NCBI GenBank assembly: GCA_022592445.1
Contig: JABYQR010000225.1
Location: 1 to 64,000 of the forward strand
From: Cytidiella melzeri
Taxonomy: Eukaryota; Basidiomycota; Agaricomycetes; Polyporales; Irpicaceae
Length of the DNA stretch: 64,000 nt
Direction of reading: 5' to 3'
Below, piece by piece: positions 1 to 9,919 of the stretch; the first letter of the stretch is position 1, and every line of letters starts with the position of its first letter. The notes beneath the pieces are model-generated. The model had not been told where the DNA came from. It searched no databases and saw only the letters and a program-made list of their open reading frames with translations. The position numbers were made by a program, and so were the translations under genes.

Positions 1-16
1 TACTATACATATCTCA

Positions 17-1148
17 TTGAAGAAGCTATTCCCAACAAAATTACTTGTTCAGACTGCTCCCAGCACCAAGTTTACCTACAAATCCGGCTCAAAAAGTAAT
101 GTTTCAGTCAAACTTCAGGAATTGTACTTGCTGCCTGCCGGCCTTGCTAACACTAGTACAACACAGAGCCACCTGATATCATCATATAGATATGCAAGAG
201 GAATTGACTATGTTCCTAGAACAATGCCTAGTCCATGACAATAGGATGTATTCAACACATATGATATTGACAATCCATTCCAAGAATTAGAATAGCAAGT
301 ACTTGACAAAAAGAAAAGAATAACACAACAATCTACATCTAAACCTGAAACTAGCAAGAAAAAACCATTGACAGTCAACACTGATGACAGACATTATATT
401 CCTGCTCAGGGTACTGTACAGATCAATCAACTGAGTAATCTACAAGGTGTTCGTACTCATATGAAGTGTAGAAAGGATGTAGCTGAGCCTCAGAAAAGTT
501 CTACCTGGCCAACTAAACGTCAGACGACAAATATCAATGACCATATACCTGTACTCAATGGTCCTATGAAATTGGTATGGAATGGTCAAACATATAGCTG
601 TGCATTTGATAGTCTGTTCATTATTATATTAAGCATTATGAGGTATACACCAGAGGAATGGTGTAAATTGACATCAACAACAAATGAACATTTAAAAATA
701 TTTTGTGACATGCTTGAAGGTGTATATCGTGACTCAGATGGTATAGATAAAGCTCAAGACCATATACAGCTTGAATTTCATTGTAGAGATTCGAAGTATG
801 TTCTCAATCAGTACAACAGGCAATGATATTAGAGAATTAGGTGAACTTCTGCTCAAACCTGATGTTAGCCATATTGTCTGGACTGTATACTGCAATTATG
901 TGGAAAGAAATATTTTCTAGCTTATTTTCCAACTCTCTAATGTGGCAATGTACAAAGTCTGCATGGAGAAATAGAGCAAATTGAGCAGGAACGTGTAAGG
1001 CTCAAACCACTTCTGCATGGATGACAGCTCTCTTGATGACAGAGTCTAGAAAGAGATGCAGTGAGTGTCACAGCATAATAGAGAATATATACAAATTTGA
1101 TCATGCACCACCGTTCATTGCAATGTGCATGGAGGAAGAACTGGTTGT
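17..1148 (+). pseudogene. Decayed gene with USP-like Cys-box domain
   Basis: The window opens inside a coding region that no longer reads through. Open pieces at 17-238 and 368-826, and a third from about 790 to 1148, are separated by an in-frame TAG near 291 and a frameshift near 805. The middle piece has the sequence SCAFDSLF about 75 residues in, which resembles the catalytic Cys box of ubiquitin-specific peptidases. The last piece has a CSEC pair (C-x2-C) shortly before the sequence stops at the Ty3-A LTR. Similar Cys-box proteins are common in mushroom genomes and often lie near DNA transposons. That link is from memory and is not shown here. I see no further domain. The gene is broken on the right by the LTR and runs off the window on the left. 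Confidence 0.5.
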
Positions 1149-1838
1149 TGTCATGGATGGCCTGACTAGCCCTTAATTTTCGCAATTTACCTCTTGTTTT
1201 TATCTATAAAACTCCGGGCTGCAGCTCAGTTGCAACCTTCTCTGCACAAACTCCTTTGCACGTCTATTAAGCGCCCGTATCACGTGGCTTAGACGCTCCA
1301 CACGGTCACATTACTTGCTACTACTTCACACTGGCATGTGACTTAGCTTAAGTAAGACCACATGGCTACAAGCACATGGCTCAGCCCATAGCTAGGGTTT
1401 GACGTCATAGATACTGTTCACATGGACTCCTTTTGTTCTTTCCCTATTGTTCTCTTTATGGAAGGATGTTCTCACAGGTGTGGGAATGGAATACAATAGT
1501 TGGTCTTCTTTTAGATAGATTCTCTCACGAGTAGAGTTCTTGGCAAAGTCTAGACAATAGCTATTGTTCTCCTTTAGGTAGTTCTTTTGTTCTTCGTTCA
1601 CACGGCTTCTTGCAAAGCCTGCCCTCAACATGGTCTGTGCGCAGGTCCCTGAAGTCTATATAAGATGCTGCATGTACGCTCCTAGCCCCCCATCTCGACC
1701 TCTTGGTCTTTACTGGGCTAGCAACTTGAACAAAGTCTGATAGCTGGTGAAAGCATTGTGCTCTACGCCTGCCACCACCTCCTCGTCATTTTCCACTCCG
1801 TGTCCCTTTTAGTTGTGTCGAGCTTTGTCTCCGTGACA
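1149..1838 (+). repeat. 5' LTR of Ty3-A
   Basis: This 690-bp repeat is closely matched by 9920-10674. It has inverted ends TGTCA...TGACA. A TATA-like TATATAA lies at 1657-1663, which puts the likely transcription start about 30 bp downstream. The LTR differs from its partner by scattered substitutions and lacks a 67-bp segment present in the 3' copy. The sequence just after it begins TTAGGTCGA, which would be the primer-binding region. Confidence 0.88.
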
Positions 1839-1904
1839 TTAGGTCGAGATTGTTGTGTAAACCCTGGGTCCCCACTCCCACCGTTTTAAAAAGTTTATTC
1901 CTGT

Positions 1905-2639
1905 TTGACGATGCCTAAAGACACGTGTCCCCGTTTTACAAAGAACCTCCCCACAACTGAGCCTCAGCTCAAGAGGTGTCTTCCTCCATCCCTCCTCGAT
2001 GCTCTCGCTGACAAGAGTAAGAGTGGTCAACCTCATCGCTGGTCTGACAAAGACCTAGTCAACGTTGCCAAGTACGTATCCAAGAAGCCGCCTGTCAAAG
2101 GCATCACCCTCACCGTCCCCTCATACGAGGAAAATCGCCAACTCCGTGCCTCTGCTCGAGCATACAGAGAACGAGCTGCTGAGAAGCGTGACCACACCTT
2201 AGCTGAGCAACAGACCCACAAAATCACTCTTGCAGAGCGACTAGCAAAGCTCCCTGCACCGACTCCCGCCCCCGCTGCACCTAAACCGGTGTTGATCAAT
2301 TTCAAGAAGTTGTCACCGGTCGATCTCGTCGGCATCTTTAGGCCTAAGCTCACCACTGTCCGTACTCATCTACAAGCTCTCACAGAGCTTGAAGAACTCC
2401 TGAACCACACCAACCCCGACCACCGTCGCGCCCTGCTCCACCTCGTCAACAAGGTTAATTGTTTCCTCAACCGAGTCGACGATCTCGCACCCATCACAGC
2501 AGACCGCAAGTGGCAGCTCCTAGACTGGAGTTGCAAAGCAATTGGGAAAGTTTCCTTTAAACAGCTTCGTAAAAACTACAACAAAGTCCTTGCACAACTT
2601 AATGTAGTAAATAGTGATAGCTATTTTGAGTGGATCTAG
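1905..2639 (+). CDS. Ty3-A leader ORF (ORF0), unknown function
   Basis: This is an open 244-codon frame between the 5' LTR and gag. It starts at ATG 1905, and a second ATG follows two codons later. The product is basic and charged. It has a Lys/Arg/Glu-rich stretch around residues 85-130, a Pro/Ala linker around 118-130, and a predicted helical C-terminal half that ends in a conserved block with FKQLRKN and a final aromatic YFEW. I recognise no known domain. It is clearly related along most of its length to the ORF in the same position in Ty3-C (59548-60165), which shares VG-I-x-PK, TQLRK/KQLRK and the YFE ending. Conservation in two diverged elements suggests a real product, perhaps an RNA- or assembly-related leader. 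It has no stop codons, unlike pol. Confidence 0.7.
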   Translation: MTMPKDTCPRFTKNLPTTEPQLKRCLPPSLLDALADKSKSGQPHRWSDKDLVNVAKYVSKKPPVKGITLTVPSYEENRQLRASARAYRERAAEKRDHTLAEQQTHKITLAERLAKLPAPTPAPAAPKPVLINFKKLSPVDLVGIFRPKLTTVRTHLQALTELEELLNHTNPDHRRALLHLVNKVNCFLNRVDDLAPITADRKWQLLDWSCKAIGKVSFKQLRKNYNKVLAQLNVVNSDSYFEWI

Positions 2640-2878
2640 CTAATCCATAGTTTTTGCCCACCACGATTTGCGATAATTGTATCCATTTCTTCGATCCTAT
2701 CTTGGTCACAGACGACCACTTTCGAGGCAACAAAGGATCATTCTACGAGTGTGATAACCAACCGTGCCCTAATCGATTAAATCAGTTAGACCCCACTGAA
2801 GCCATCGAACACGAGTATTACACTGAGACCTACCAACCGCCTTCCAAAGAAAACTGTTGTCTCATTACCAAAGAAGAC

Positions 2879-4138
2879 ATGGATCCCAACCAGCCCGCTG
2901 CCCCTGCTGCTCCAGCTGCCCCAGTTGCCAACCTGAGCCAGCAAGGCGTCTTAAACATGTTGGGCGTCCTGACACAAAGAATGGTTGACCATACCAATCA
3001 GGTGGCTGCACTTGCCGCCGCACAGACGCCAGCGGTTGCCGCTGCTACCCACACTTCTCTGGAAATAAGCATTGTCGAGAAACCAGTCTCCTTCAAGGGG
3101 AAAACATTGTTGGAAGCCCGGCTCTTCCGCCACGCGTTCATAGTATGGGTGCAAAATCAAGGAAAAGTGTTCTTCCAGCAAGACGCACAAGGCCAAGTCC
3201 GGGTGGACAATAATGGCGCGAGGATCTTCGATCCTCACAAACTCATCACCAGCGCCCTGTCGTTCATGCAGGACGATGCTGCCAACTGGGCTCGCCCTCA
3301 TATTGAGGAGCTGGCCAGTAGCAAACCAGCTTTTGGCAACAGCTGGGATACGTTTATCGAGGCTTTCAAAGCCAAATTTGAGCCAATAGACGCTGTCATG
3401 GAGGCTAAGACAAAAATAGCCAACATGAAGCAAGGCAACAAGACCTTTGCCGCCCGCATCTCTGAGTTTGAGACTTGGGCCCCTCGCACTGGCTGGAGCC
3501 AGCAGGATCTCTTCAATCGTCTCAAGTCGAGCTTGAGCACCGAGTACTTGCAACGTGTCTTGTACTTTCAAACCCGCGCTGCTACCTACAACGCTCTCAA
3601 GGACCAGTGCAAGGCAGTCGACGCTCAGCTCGCCGATCTGCGAAACAGCACGGGCAAGGTCATGGTGGACAGTTCTTCGGGACACAGCAAGTCCCACCAA
3701 CAAGCGTTCCGTGATCCCAACGCTATGGAGATCGACGCCTCTCGCTTCTCCGCCTCGTTCGACTCCCTCTTTGCTGGACTAGGAAAGCAGGAGATCTTCC
3801 AGAAATGGAAGAAAGAGATGAACAAGCGCTGCTCGGTTTGTGGTTTGGAGAATCACAAGAAGAGGGATTCGAAGCACCCTGATGACCCGGTGTGCAATCA
3901 CTGCGGTGGTACCGGTCATTGGGGGGCGGTTTGTCTGAAGCAACTTCAAGGCATCCCTAAGGGACAAAAAGTTGCTGCAACCTCGTCGACCTCGTCGACC
4001 ACTACCCTGGCGAAGCAAGACGCATCCGATGACAAAGATGTCAAGATTGCTGCGCTCAAGGACATGCTAGACATCCAGAAGAAGCAAATGGATGAGATGG
4101 CAGCAAAATTAATGGGGTTTTTTGAAACGGACTCGTGA
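2879..4138 (+). CDS. gag: Ty3-A Gag (capsid plus zinc knuckle)
   Basis: Gag forms the particle shell and binds the element's RNA. I start it at ATG 2879 (MDPNQP). The frame stays open upstream to about 2654, but without a better ATG. After an Ala/Pro-rich N-terminus and a short helical region comes a retrotransposon-Gag capsid-like block, roughly residues 55-235. Near residue 340 is a CCHC zinc knuckle, CNHCGGTGHWGAVC, preceded by a second Cys/His pair region (CSVCGLENHKK). A C-terminal stretch from about 390 could form a coiled coil. There is no internal stop, so this part of Ty3-A is better preserved than pol. Stop TGA is at 4136-4138. Protease follows in a different frame, as expected if Pol is made by frameshifting or from its own start. 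Confidence 0.85.
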   Translation: MDPNQPAAPAAPAAPVANLSQQGVLNMLGVLTQRMVDHTNQVAALAAAQTPAVAAATHTSLEISIVEKPVSFKGKTLLEARLFRHAFIVWVQNQGKVFFQQDAQGQVRVDNNGARIFDPHKLITSALSFMQDDAANWARPHIEELASSKPAFGNSWDTFIEAFKAKFEPIDAVMEAKTKIANMKQGNKTFAARISEFETWAPRTGWSQQDLFNRLKSSLSTEYLQRVLYFQTRAATYNALKDQCKAVDAQLADLRNSTGKVMVDSSSGHSKSHQQAFRDPNAMEIDASRFSASFDSLFAGLGKQEIFQKWKKEMNKRCSVCGLENHKKRDSKHPDDPVCNHCGGTGHWGAVCLKQLQGIPKGQKVAATSSTSSTTTLAKQDASDDKDVKIAALKDMLDIQKKQMDEMAAKLMGFFETDS

Positions 4139-7100
4139 CACAGCCGCAGCTGCGAGTCCCCCCGATACCCTGTCCTTGTTCCCTCGTTGTCTGCCTCGTC
4201 TTCCGCCTTGTGTACTATAGCCACTCCGTGCCCGTCATCTGTTATCTCCTCATGTACTATATCGTTGCTAGATCGGTTATCCTCTCATTTCCGTGTACAT
4301 GTACTAGTCAAAGGTCTCAATAGAAGCATCCGCGTTCCTGCTATGATTGACTCAGGAGCCACAGCTTTGTTCATCAGTCACCAGTTCGTCAAAAAGCATA
4401 AGATTATCCAACACCCTCTTGAAAGGATCATCTCACTACACAACATTGACGGAACTAAGAATAAAGCTGGCGGATTGACACACTTCGTTTGCCTTACACT
4501 TACAGTTGGAGACCACACGGAAAAGGCAGAGTTTCTTGTCACGGACTTAGGTCCAGAAGACGTCATTCTTGGGCTACCATGGCTCAAGCGCGTAAATCCT
4601 ACCGTAACTGGGAAAAAGGAGAAATGACAATTCCGAGCGCTGGAAGAATCTCCTGACAATCCTTTCCAGAAGGTTGACGGTAATCGCAAAGAACGTAGGC
4701 AGTGGGTCAAAGCGGTATTATCCAAGACACCACTGACAAAGTCTGGTGTATGGCTGGCTTCACCTACTCTACTAAGCTTGCTGCCAAGCAAACGAAGCTA
4801 AAGCTCAGCGCTCATTCGAAGACATCGTTCCATCAGAGTACCATAGACACGCTAAAGTCTTCTCTGAGGAAGAGTCTAATGGCTACCCCAGCATCAGCCC
4901 TGGGACCATTTGATTGATCTCAAACCAGACGCTCCTGAGACCATCAAATCGAAAGTTTACCCTATGCCCCTGAACGAACAGCCGAGCTTGACAAGTTCAT
5001 CCGGAGAACCTGTCAAAGGTTACATCACGCCTTCTAAGTCTCCGATGGCTTCTCCAGTCTTCTTCATCAAAAAGAAGGACAAAAAACTCCAACTTATTCA
5101 GGACTACCGCAAACTCAACGACATCACTGTAAAGAATCGTTACCCACTACTGCTTGCTACCAACATTATCAACAAGCTTAAGGGTGCAAAGATCTTCACT
5201 AAATTCGATGTTCGTTGGGGATATCACAATGTTCGAATCAAAGAAGGAGACGAGTACAAAGCGGCATTCGTTACCAACTGAGGACTCTTCGAACCTAAGG
5301 TCATGTTCTTCAGTCTCACGAACTCACCTGCTACCTTCCAAGCTCTAATGGACAACATCTTCGCCGACCTCGTTGCCGAGGGCAAGGTGGCTGTCTATCT
5401 AGATGACATCTTAATCTGGAGTAACAACCTGACAGAGCACCGCAAGGTTGTCCATGAAGTCCTCGAGCGACTTCAACAACATGATCTGTATCTTCGTCCG
5501 GAAAAGTGCGAGTTTGAGAAATCTGAGATCGAGTACCTTGGGTTGATCATTTGTACTGGCGAAGTAGCTATGGACCCTGTCAAAGTCCAAGCAGTTTCTA
5601 CGTGGCCCACACCCAAGAACCTCAAAGAAGTCAGAGGATTCATCGGGTTTGCCAACTTCTACCGCCGCTTCATTCAAGACTTCTCAACGCACGCACGGCC
5701 TCTACACGACCTGACTAAGAAGGACGTACCGTTTGTCTGGGGTCCAGCACAGCAGACTGCCTTCACGTTGCTAAAGAAGGCCTTTACCACTAAGCCTATC
5801 TTGGCAGTCTGGGACCCTGAACTCCCTACACGTCTAGAAGTCGATGCCTCGGGCTATGCGACCGGTTGAATTATCTCCCAGAAATCGAAGCAAGATGGAT
5901 TCTACCACCCTATCGCCTAACAGTCCGCGTCTATGACTGAAGCAGAGCGTAATTACAAAATCTTTGATCGGGAGATGTTAGCCATCACCAAAGCTCTCAA
6001 AGATTGGCACCACTACCTTGAGGGGCTCAAGGAACCGTTTGAGATGTGGACAGATCACGTGAACCTGCAGTACTGGAAAACTGCGCAACACCTCACTCGA
6101 CGTCAAGCACGTTGGTCATTACTTTTGGCTGACTTCGACTTCGTGTTGGTACACAAGCCCGGTAGTACCATGATACACGCTGATCCTCTCTCTCGTCTTC
6201 ACTCTCACGCTGTCACGGTCAAAGAAGACAACAAGGATCAGGTGGTACTGAAACCAGAACATTTCCGGATCCTCGCTACCAGTGCACTTGCCACTGCTTC
6301 TCCACTCGAATCAAAGATCCGAGAATGCACAGAACAAGAAGCAGAAGTCGCACAAGCTCTTGCTACCCTCTGAAAGAAGGGTCCTCGCAAACTTGTCGGT
6401 GGTTTACTCGAATGGGAAGAGAGTGACGGACTCATCTACTACAAGGGAAAACTCTACATCCCTAACAACAAAGAGCTCCGTCATGAAATCGTCAAATCTT
6501 GCCATGACACACCCGCGGCTGGTCATCCGGGCAAACACGGCACCATAGAGCTAATCTCACAACACTATTGGTGGCCAAAGATGAATGCCTTCGTAGAGAC
6601 TTACGTACTAGGCTGCGATCGCTGTCAACGCTATAAGTCAGCTCCGCACCCTAAAGCAGTACTACAGCCTCAGGAAACTCCGGCCAGACCTTGGGAACAC
6701 GTCGGAGTAGATCTCATCACTCAGCTACCACCTTCTAAGGGATTTGATTCGATCGCGGTCTACGTCGACCATTACTCCAATCAAACGCACATCATCCCTA
6801 CCACCACTAAGGTTAACACTGAGGGGATTGCCGATCTACATTACAAAGAAGTATTCCGACTTCACGGCATTCCCAAGAAGGTGTTCTCTGATCGAGGACC
6901 CCAGTTTGCAGCGCGCTTCATGCGTGCACTCTATCACCGCCTAGGCATAGAGACTGGTTTTACGACTGCCTATCATCCGCAAGGAAATGGCAAAGTCGAA
7001 CGCAAAAACCAGGACATCGAACAGTACCTGCGTCTATTCTGTCAGCAACGACAAGACGACTGGGTCGATCATCTGCCGGCGGCTGAGTTTGCACTCAACT

Positions 7101-7426
7101 TGTGAGTACATGCCGGTAACTCACAAACACCGTTTGAAGTCATCTATGGATATCGCCCCGACTTCACCATACCGGTCGGCAAGCGAAGCAATATCCCATC
7201 ACTCGATGAGCGCCTTGATAATATGGCTCGAGTACGCAAGGAGACTGAAGCAGCTCTTCGTCTAAGCAAAGAAAAGATGAAACAACTCTATGAGTCTGAG
7301 AAGCGCTCTCCACGCGTCTTCCAAGTAGGGGACATGGTCTGGCTAAACGCTAAGAACATCCAGATCCACCAGGCTACCCCTAAACTCGGTCCTCGACAAC
7401 TCGGCCCGTACAAGGTCATCGAACGC

Positions 7427-9271
7427 TGAGACACTGAGTCACGCTTCAAACTAAGAACAACCTTAAAGACAACACAACCAACCACGAAGTGGCAATAGAA
7501 GTGTAAAGGTGTGGAAGCGCGGAAGTGTTAAAGTGTGCGAGGTGGTCTTAGAGTCCTAGTTTTACCTGTGCTAAAAAGAGCGACAAGGTTGTGATAAAGT
7601 TTATGTGAAAAGAGCTAGACGGGCAACTACCACGCGTATCGCGGGTAAAAGGGCAAGTCGGCGCGGTGAAAGCGAAAGAGTTTTAGCGCGACTCAAAGAG
7701 AACGCGCGGGAGACGTCGCGACTTGTAGTAAGACGGCGCGCGGAAAGACGCAGATGGTAAACGCAGGCGCAATATGAATCTTGAACACAAAACGCGGTCG
7801 CTGGTGAAGATGAAAGAAGTCGCTGTAAAACACGGGCGCAGTGAAAGTGAACGCAGTAAGCTCGACGCAGTGAAGGTGAAACACAACGCAGTAACGCAGT
7901 AAATAACGCAGTTAAAAAGCAAACACAGTATAACGAAGCCGAAAGGAACCGTAAGAGAAAGATAAACTAATGGAGCGCTAGTTGCAGTGTAAGGCTATGT
8001 GAGATCGCAGTCAATTTGGCTCGACAGACTGCGCGCGGGGGCGGTAGTGTAGAACAACACTTCCCGAGCGGTGATGCGTATTGCAAGCAAATGCGTGGCC
8101 AACCACAACGTTGGTAGAGCTGGTAAGATTGAACTGCACTAGTTTGCACTCGTGGTCCTCGCCTTCAAAGTCTGGTGACAGCCAACAATCTGGGTGCGGT
8201 GCGCGCGGGCGATCACAGTCGAGTGGGACGAAAGGTCCTGAACGTAGGGGAATTGGGTGGTCACTCTGAGTGTTGCAATAGGAGCAGTTATCAAGCGAGT
8301 CTGTGGCGGAGGCAACAGACTGCGCTGGCGAGGGTGATTTAGGAGTAGATCTCTCAGGAGAGACCGTAGGCGCTGCTGAGGGTTCTGGCGGCAGTGTGGG
8401 CGCGGGGATGATGGGGTAACGGCGTAGAACCTCGCGCGGGCGCGGGCGGTAAGGGCAGCGACCGTCGGGTAGGTGGGGAACGGTGGGACAGTAACGGCAG
8501 TCTCGAGGCGGGTTGTCGTTGGTAGACGCAGCGGACATACACGGGAAAGAAGTCGCAGTGAGACAACGCAGAAGAAGCTACAGCTATGGGTGCAATGAGA
8601 CTCCCTCGACGCGAGCGCAAAGTGTAAAGTGAACTCTGGAAACTGGGGTGGGGATTGATTTTTTTCTACGCAGTACAAGCAACGCCTTTTTATATACCCT
8701 AAAGACCCTCTCCTGAACCTTTCCTTCTATGTCCTAAACCCAAACGCGAGAGCGAGGAAACAGGGTGGCAGAATACTTCCGTCTGCGGAGGCAAAATGTC
8801 CAGCGAGTCGACACCCGGCGGGACACAGCGTTGGTCGACGCGGAGTAGCGGTCGCGCGCCCTTGCGCTGAAGAGGCGCCAACCGTCGCGAGCAGGTGATG
8901 AGGCGCCGTCCAGGAGTTGCACAGCGTGGCGTGATAGGAGTCTTCCTGAAACGGGGTTTGCGCGTCAAGTTTCTTCTACCGTTGGTCCGACCCGTGTCCG
9001 AAACACTTGGTGGCTGGCTGGCCCATGCTCCGATGCAAAAGGGGCGTGTCTGTGTGTCAGAGTTTGGTGCGATTCCTCGGCCTCGGATGTTTCCGGCGTG
9101 TTGCTCCTTGTCAAGTCCTCGGATCCTTGGCGGACTCCTCGTGACCTCGGTGAACTCCTCGTGCCCGTGACACTGGGAAAGTGGAGGGACTTGCCACTCA
9201 GGATGATGCAGGCCACGCAAATGGCGGGCTGCTGCCGGGTCTCTGCGCATAGCCAATTTCCGGGCGTATCA
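7427..9271 (-). repeat. Solo LTR of the Ty3-B family inside Ty3-A pol
   Basis: This 1.85 kb block is the reverse complement of the Ty3-B 3' LTR (13731-15591) along its full length. On the minus strand it starts TGATACGCCC and ends GTGTCTCA, so it has the TG...CA ends of an LTR. The host sequence ACGC is present on both sides (7423-7426 and 9272-9275). Removing the insert and one ACGC restores the integrase reading frame exactly. Because one A is shared with the end of the LTR, a 5-bp AACGC duplication cannot be excluded. No internal element sequence remains, so this is a solo LTR left by recombination between two LTRs. A TATA box equivalent to the one at 14311 is present, as is the Cys-rich ORF at 8011-8538. 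Confidence 0.9.
8011..8538 (-). CDS. LTR-encoded Cys-rich ORF, copy A
   Basis: This is an open 175-codon frame lying wholly inside the solo LTR, downstream of the LTR promoter on the minus strand. It starts at ATG 8538. The product is Pro-rich with spaced cysteines: CRYC near residue 14, a CPYR block, CSYCNTQ near 85, CWLSPDFEG near 118, and CNTHH near 153. The pattern suggests metal binding, but I recognise no family. The copy in the Ty3-B LTR (14470-14997) has the same length and cysteine framework with no indel, though about two dozen residues differ. An ORF in an LTR is unusual. I cannot tell whether it is translated. Confidence 0.5.
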   Translation of the reverse strand: MSAASTNDNPPRDCRYCPTVPHLPDGRCPYRPRPREVLRRYPIIPAPTLPPEPSAAPTVSPERSTPKSPSPAQSVASATDSLDNCSYCNTQSDHPIPLRSGPFVPLDCDRPRAPHPDCWLSPDFEGEDHECKLVQFNLTSSTNVVVGHAFACNTHHRSGSVVLHYRPRAQSVEPN

Positions 9272-9906
9272 ACGCATTGGCAATCTGGATTACAAACTTG
9301 ATCTACCCAGCTATCTCCGAATCCACCCCGTCTTTCATATCAACCGTCTACGTCCCTGGCACGACAACGGCAAAGATGTACCTCCACCTCCTGATCCTAT
9401 CGTCATAGAAGGAGAAGAGCAGTACGTCGTCGAGAAGGTGCTAGACAGCAGGCTACACGGATGATGGAAGAAGCTACAATTCCTAGTCAAATGGGAAGGG
9501 TACTCAGACGGACACAATAGCTGGGAACCAGTAGAAAACCTCGAGAATAGTCAAGAAGCAATTGACAACTTCTACAAAGCAAACCCTGGAGCGCCCCGGG
9601 TCATCAAAGCTTCACTCTTTGCAGATCTCCGCTCGCACTTTCGGGAATTCAATACCCAGACCGACCCTGCTTTCCTTCGCACAATCTATCCATCTACATA
9701 CAATCTTAGCTGGGCAAACACATCGGTCTGGATATCTCAAGAACATCACACTGATGGGTAACGTCGAGTCAACGACACCAGAAGGGGAGAAACTTCCTAG
9801 CATCCTTCTGACTAGACAATTGGGGCAATTCTGCTGAATCCCTGTAGACAGGTAGAAGACCTCTATCACCACAGCACAGTGATGCTTCGCAAGGACGCTC
9901 GATTTT

Positions 9907-9919
9907 AGGAGGGGGGTAA
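9907..9919 (+). promoter_or_regulatory. Polypurine tract of Ty3-A
   Basis: AGGAGGGGGGTAA lies immediately before the TGTCA start of the 3' LTR. It is the expected plus-strand primer site for reverse transcription. The same 13 bases, read on the minus strand, border the Ty3-C 3' LTR at 57621-57633, which supports kinship of the two elements. Confidence 0.85.

Larger units (their letters stand above)
4187..9761 (+). pseudogene. pol: Ty3-A pol (PR-RT-RNaseH-IN-chromodomain), broken
   Basis: This pol gene encoded an aspartic protease, reverse transcriptase, RNase H and a chromodomain integrase. Visible motifs, in order, are protease MIDSGA (near 4344) and ILGLPWL, then RT with YLDD (near 5396) and KCEFEKSEIEYLG, then RNase H with VDAS and TDH, then integrase with HHCC finger remnants, VDLIT, SDRGPQF and VERKN for the D,D,E triad, then a chromodomain (VVEKVLDSR, FLVKWEGY, NSWEP) at about 9420-9560. 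In-frame stops occur near 4625, 5279, 5867, 5918, 6371, 7103 and 9463. Most are TGA codons where relatives are likely to have CGA. The gene is also split by the 7427-9271 solo LTR, which lies between integrase YKVIER and the continuing IGNLDYKL. The frame closes at TAA 9759-9761. Confidence 0.9.
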
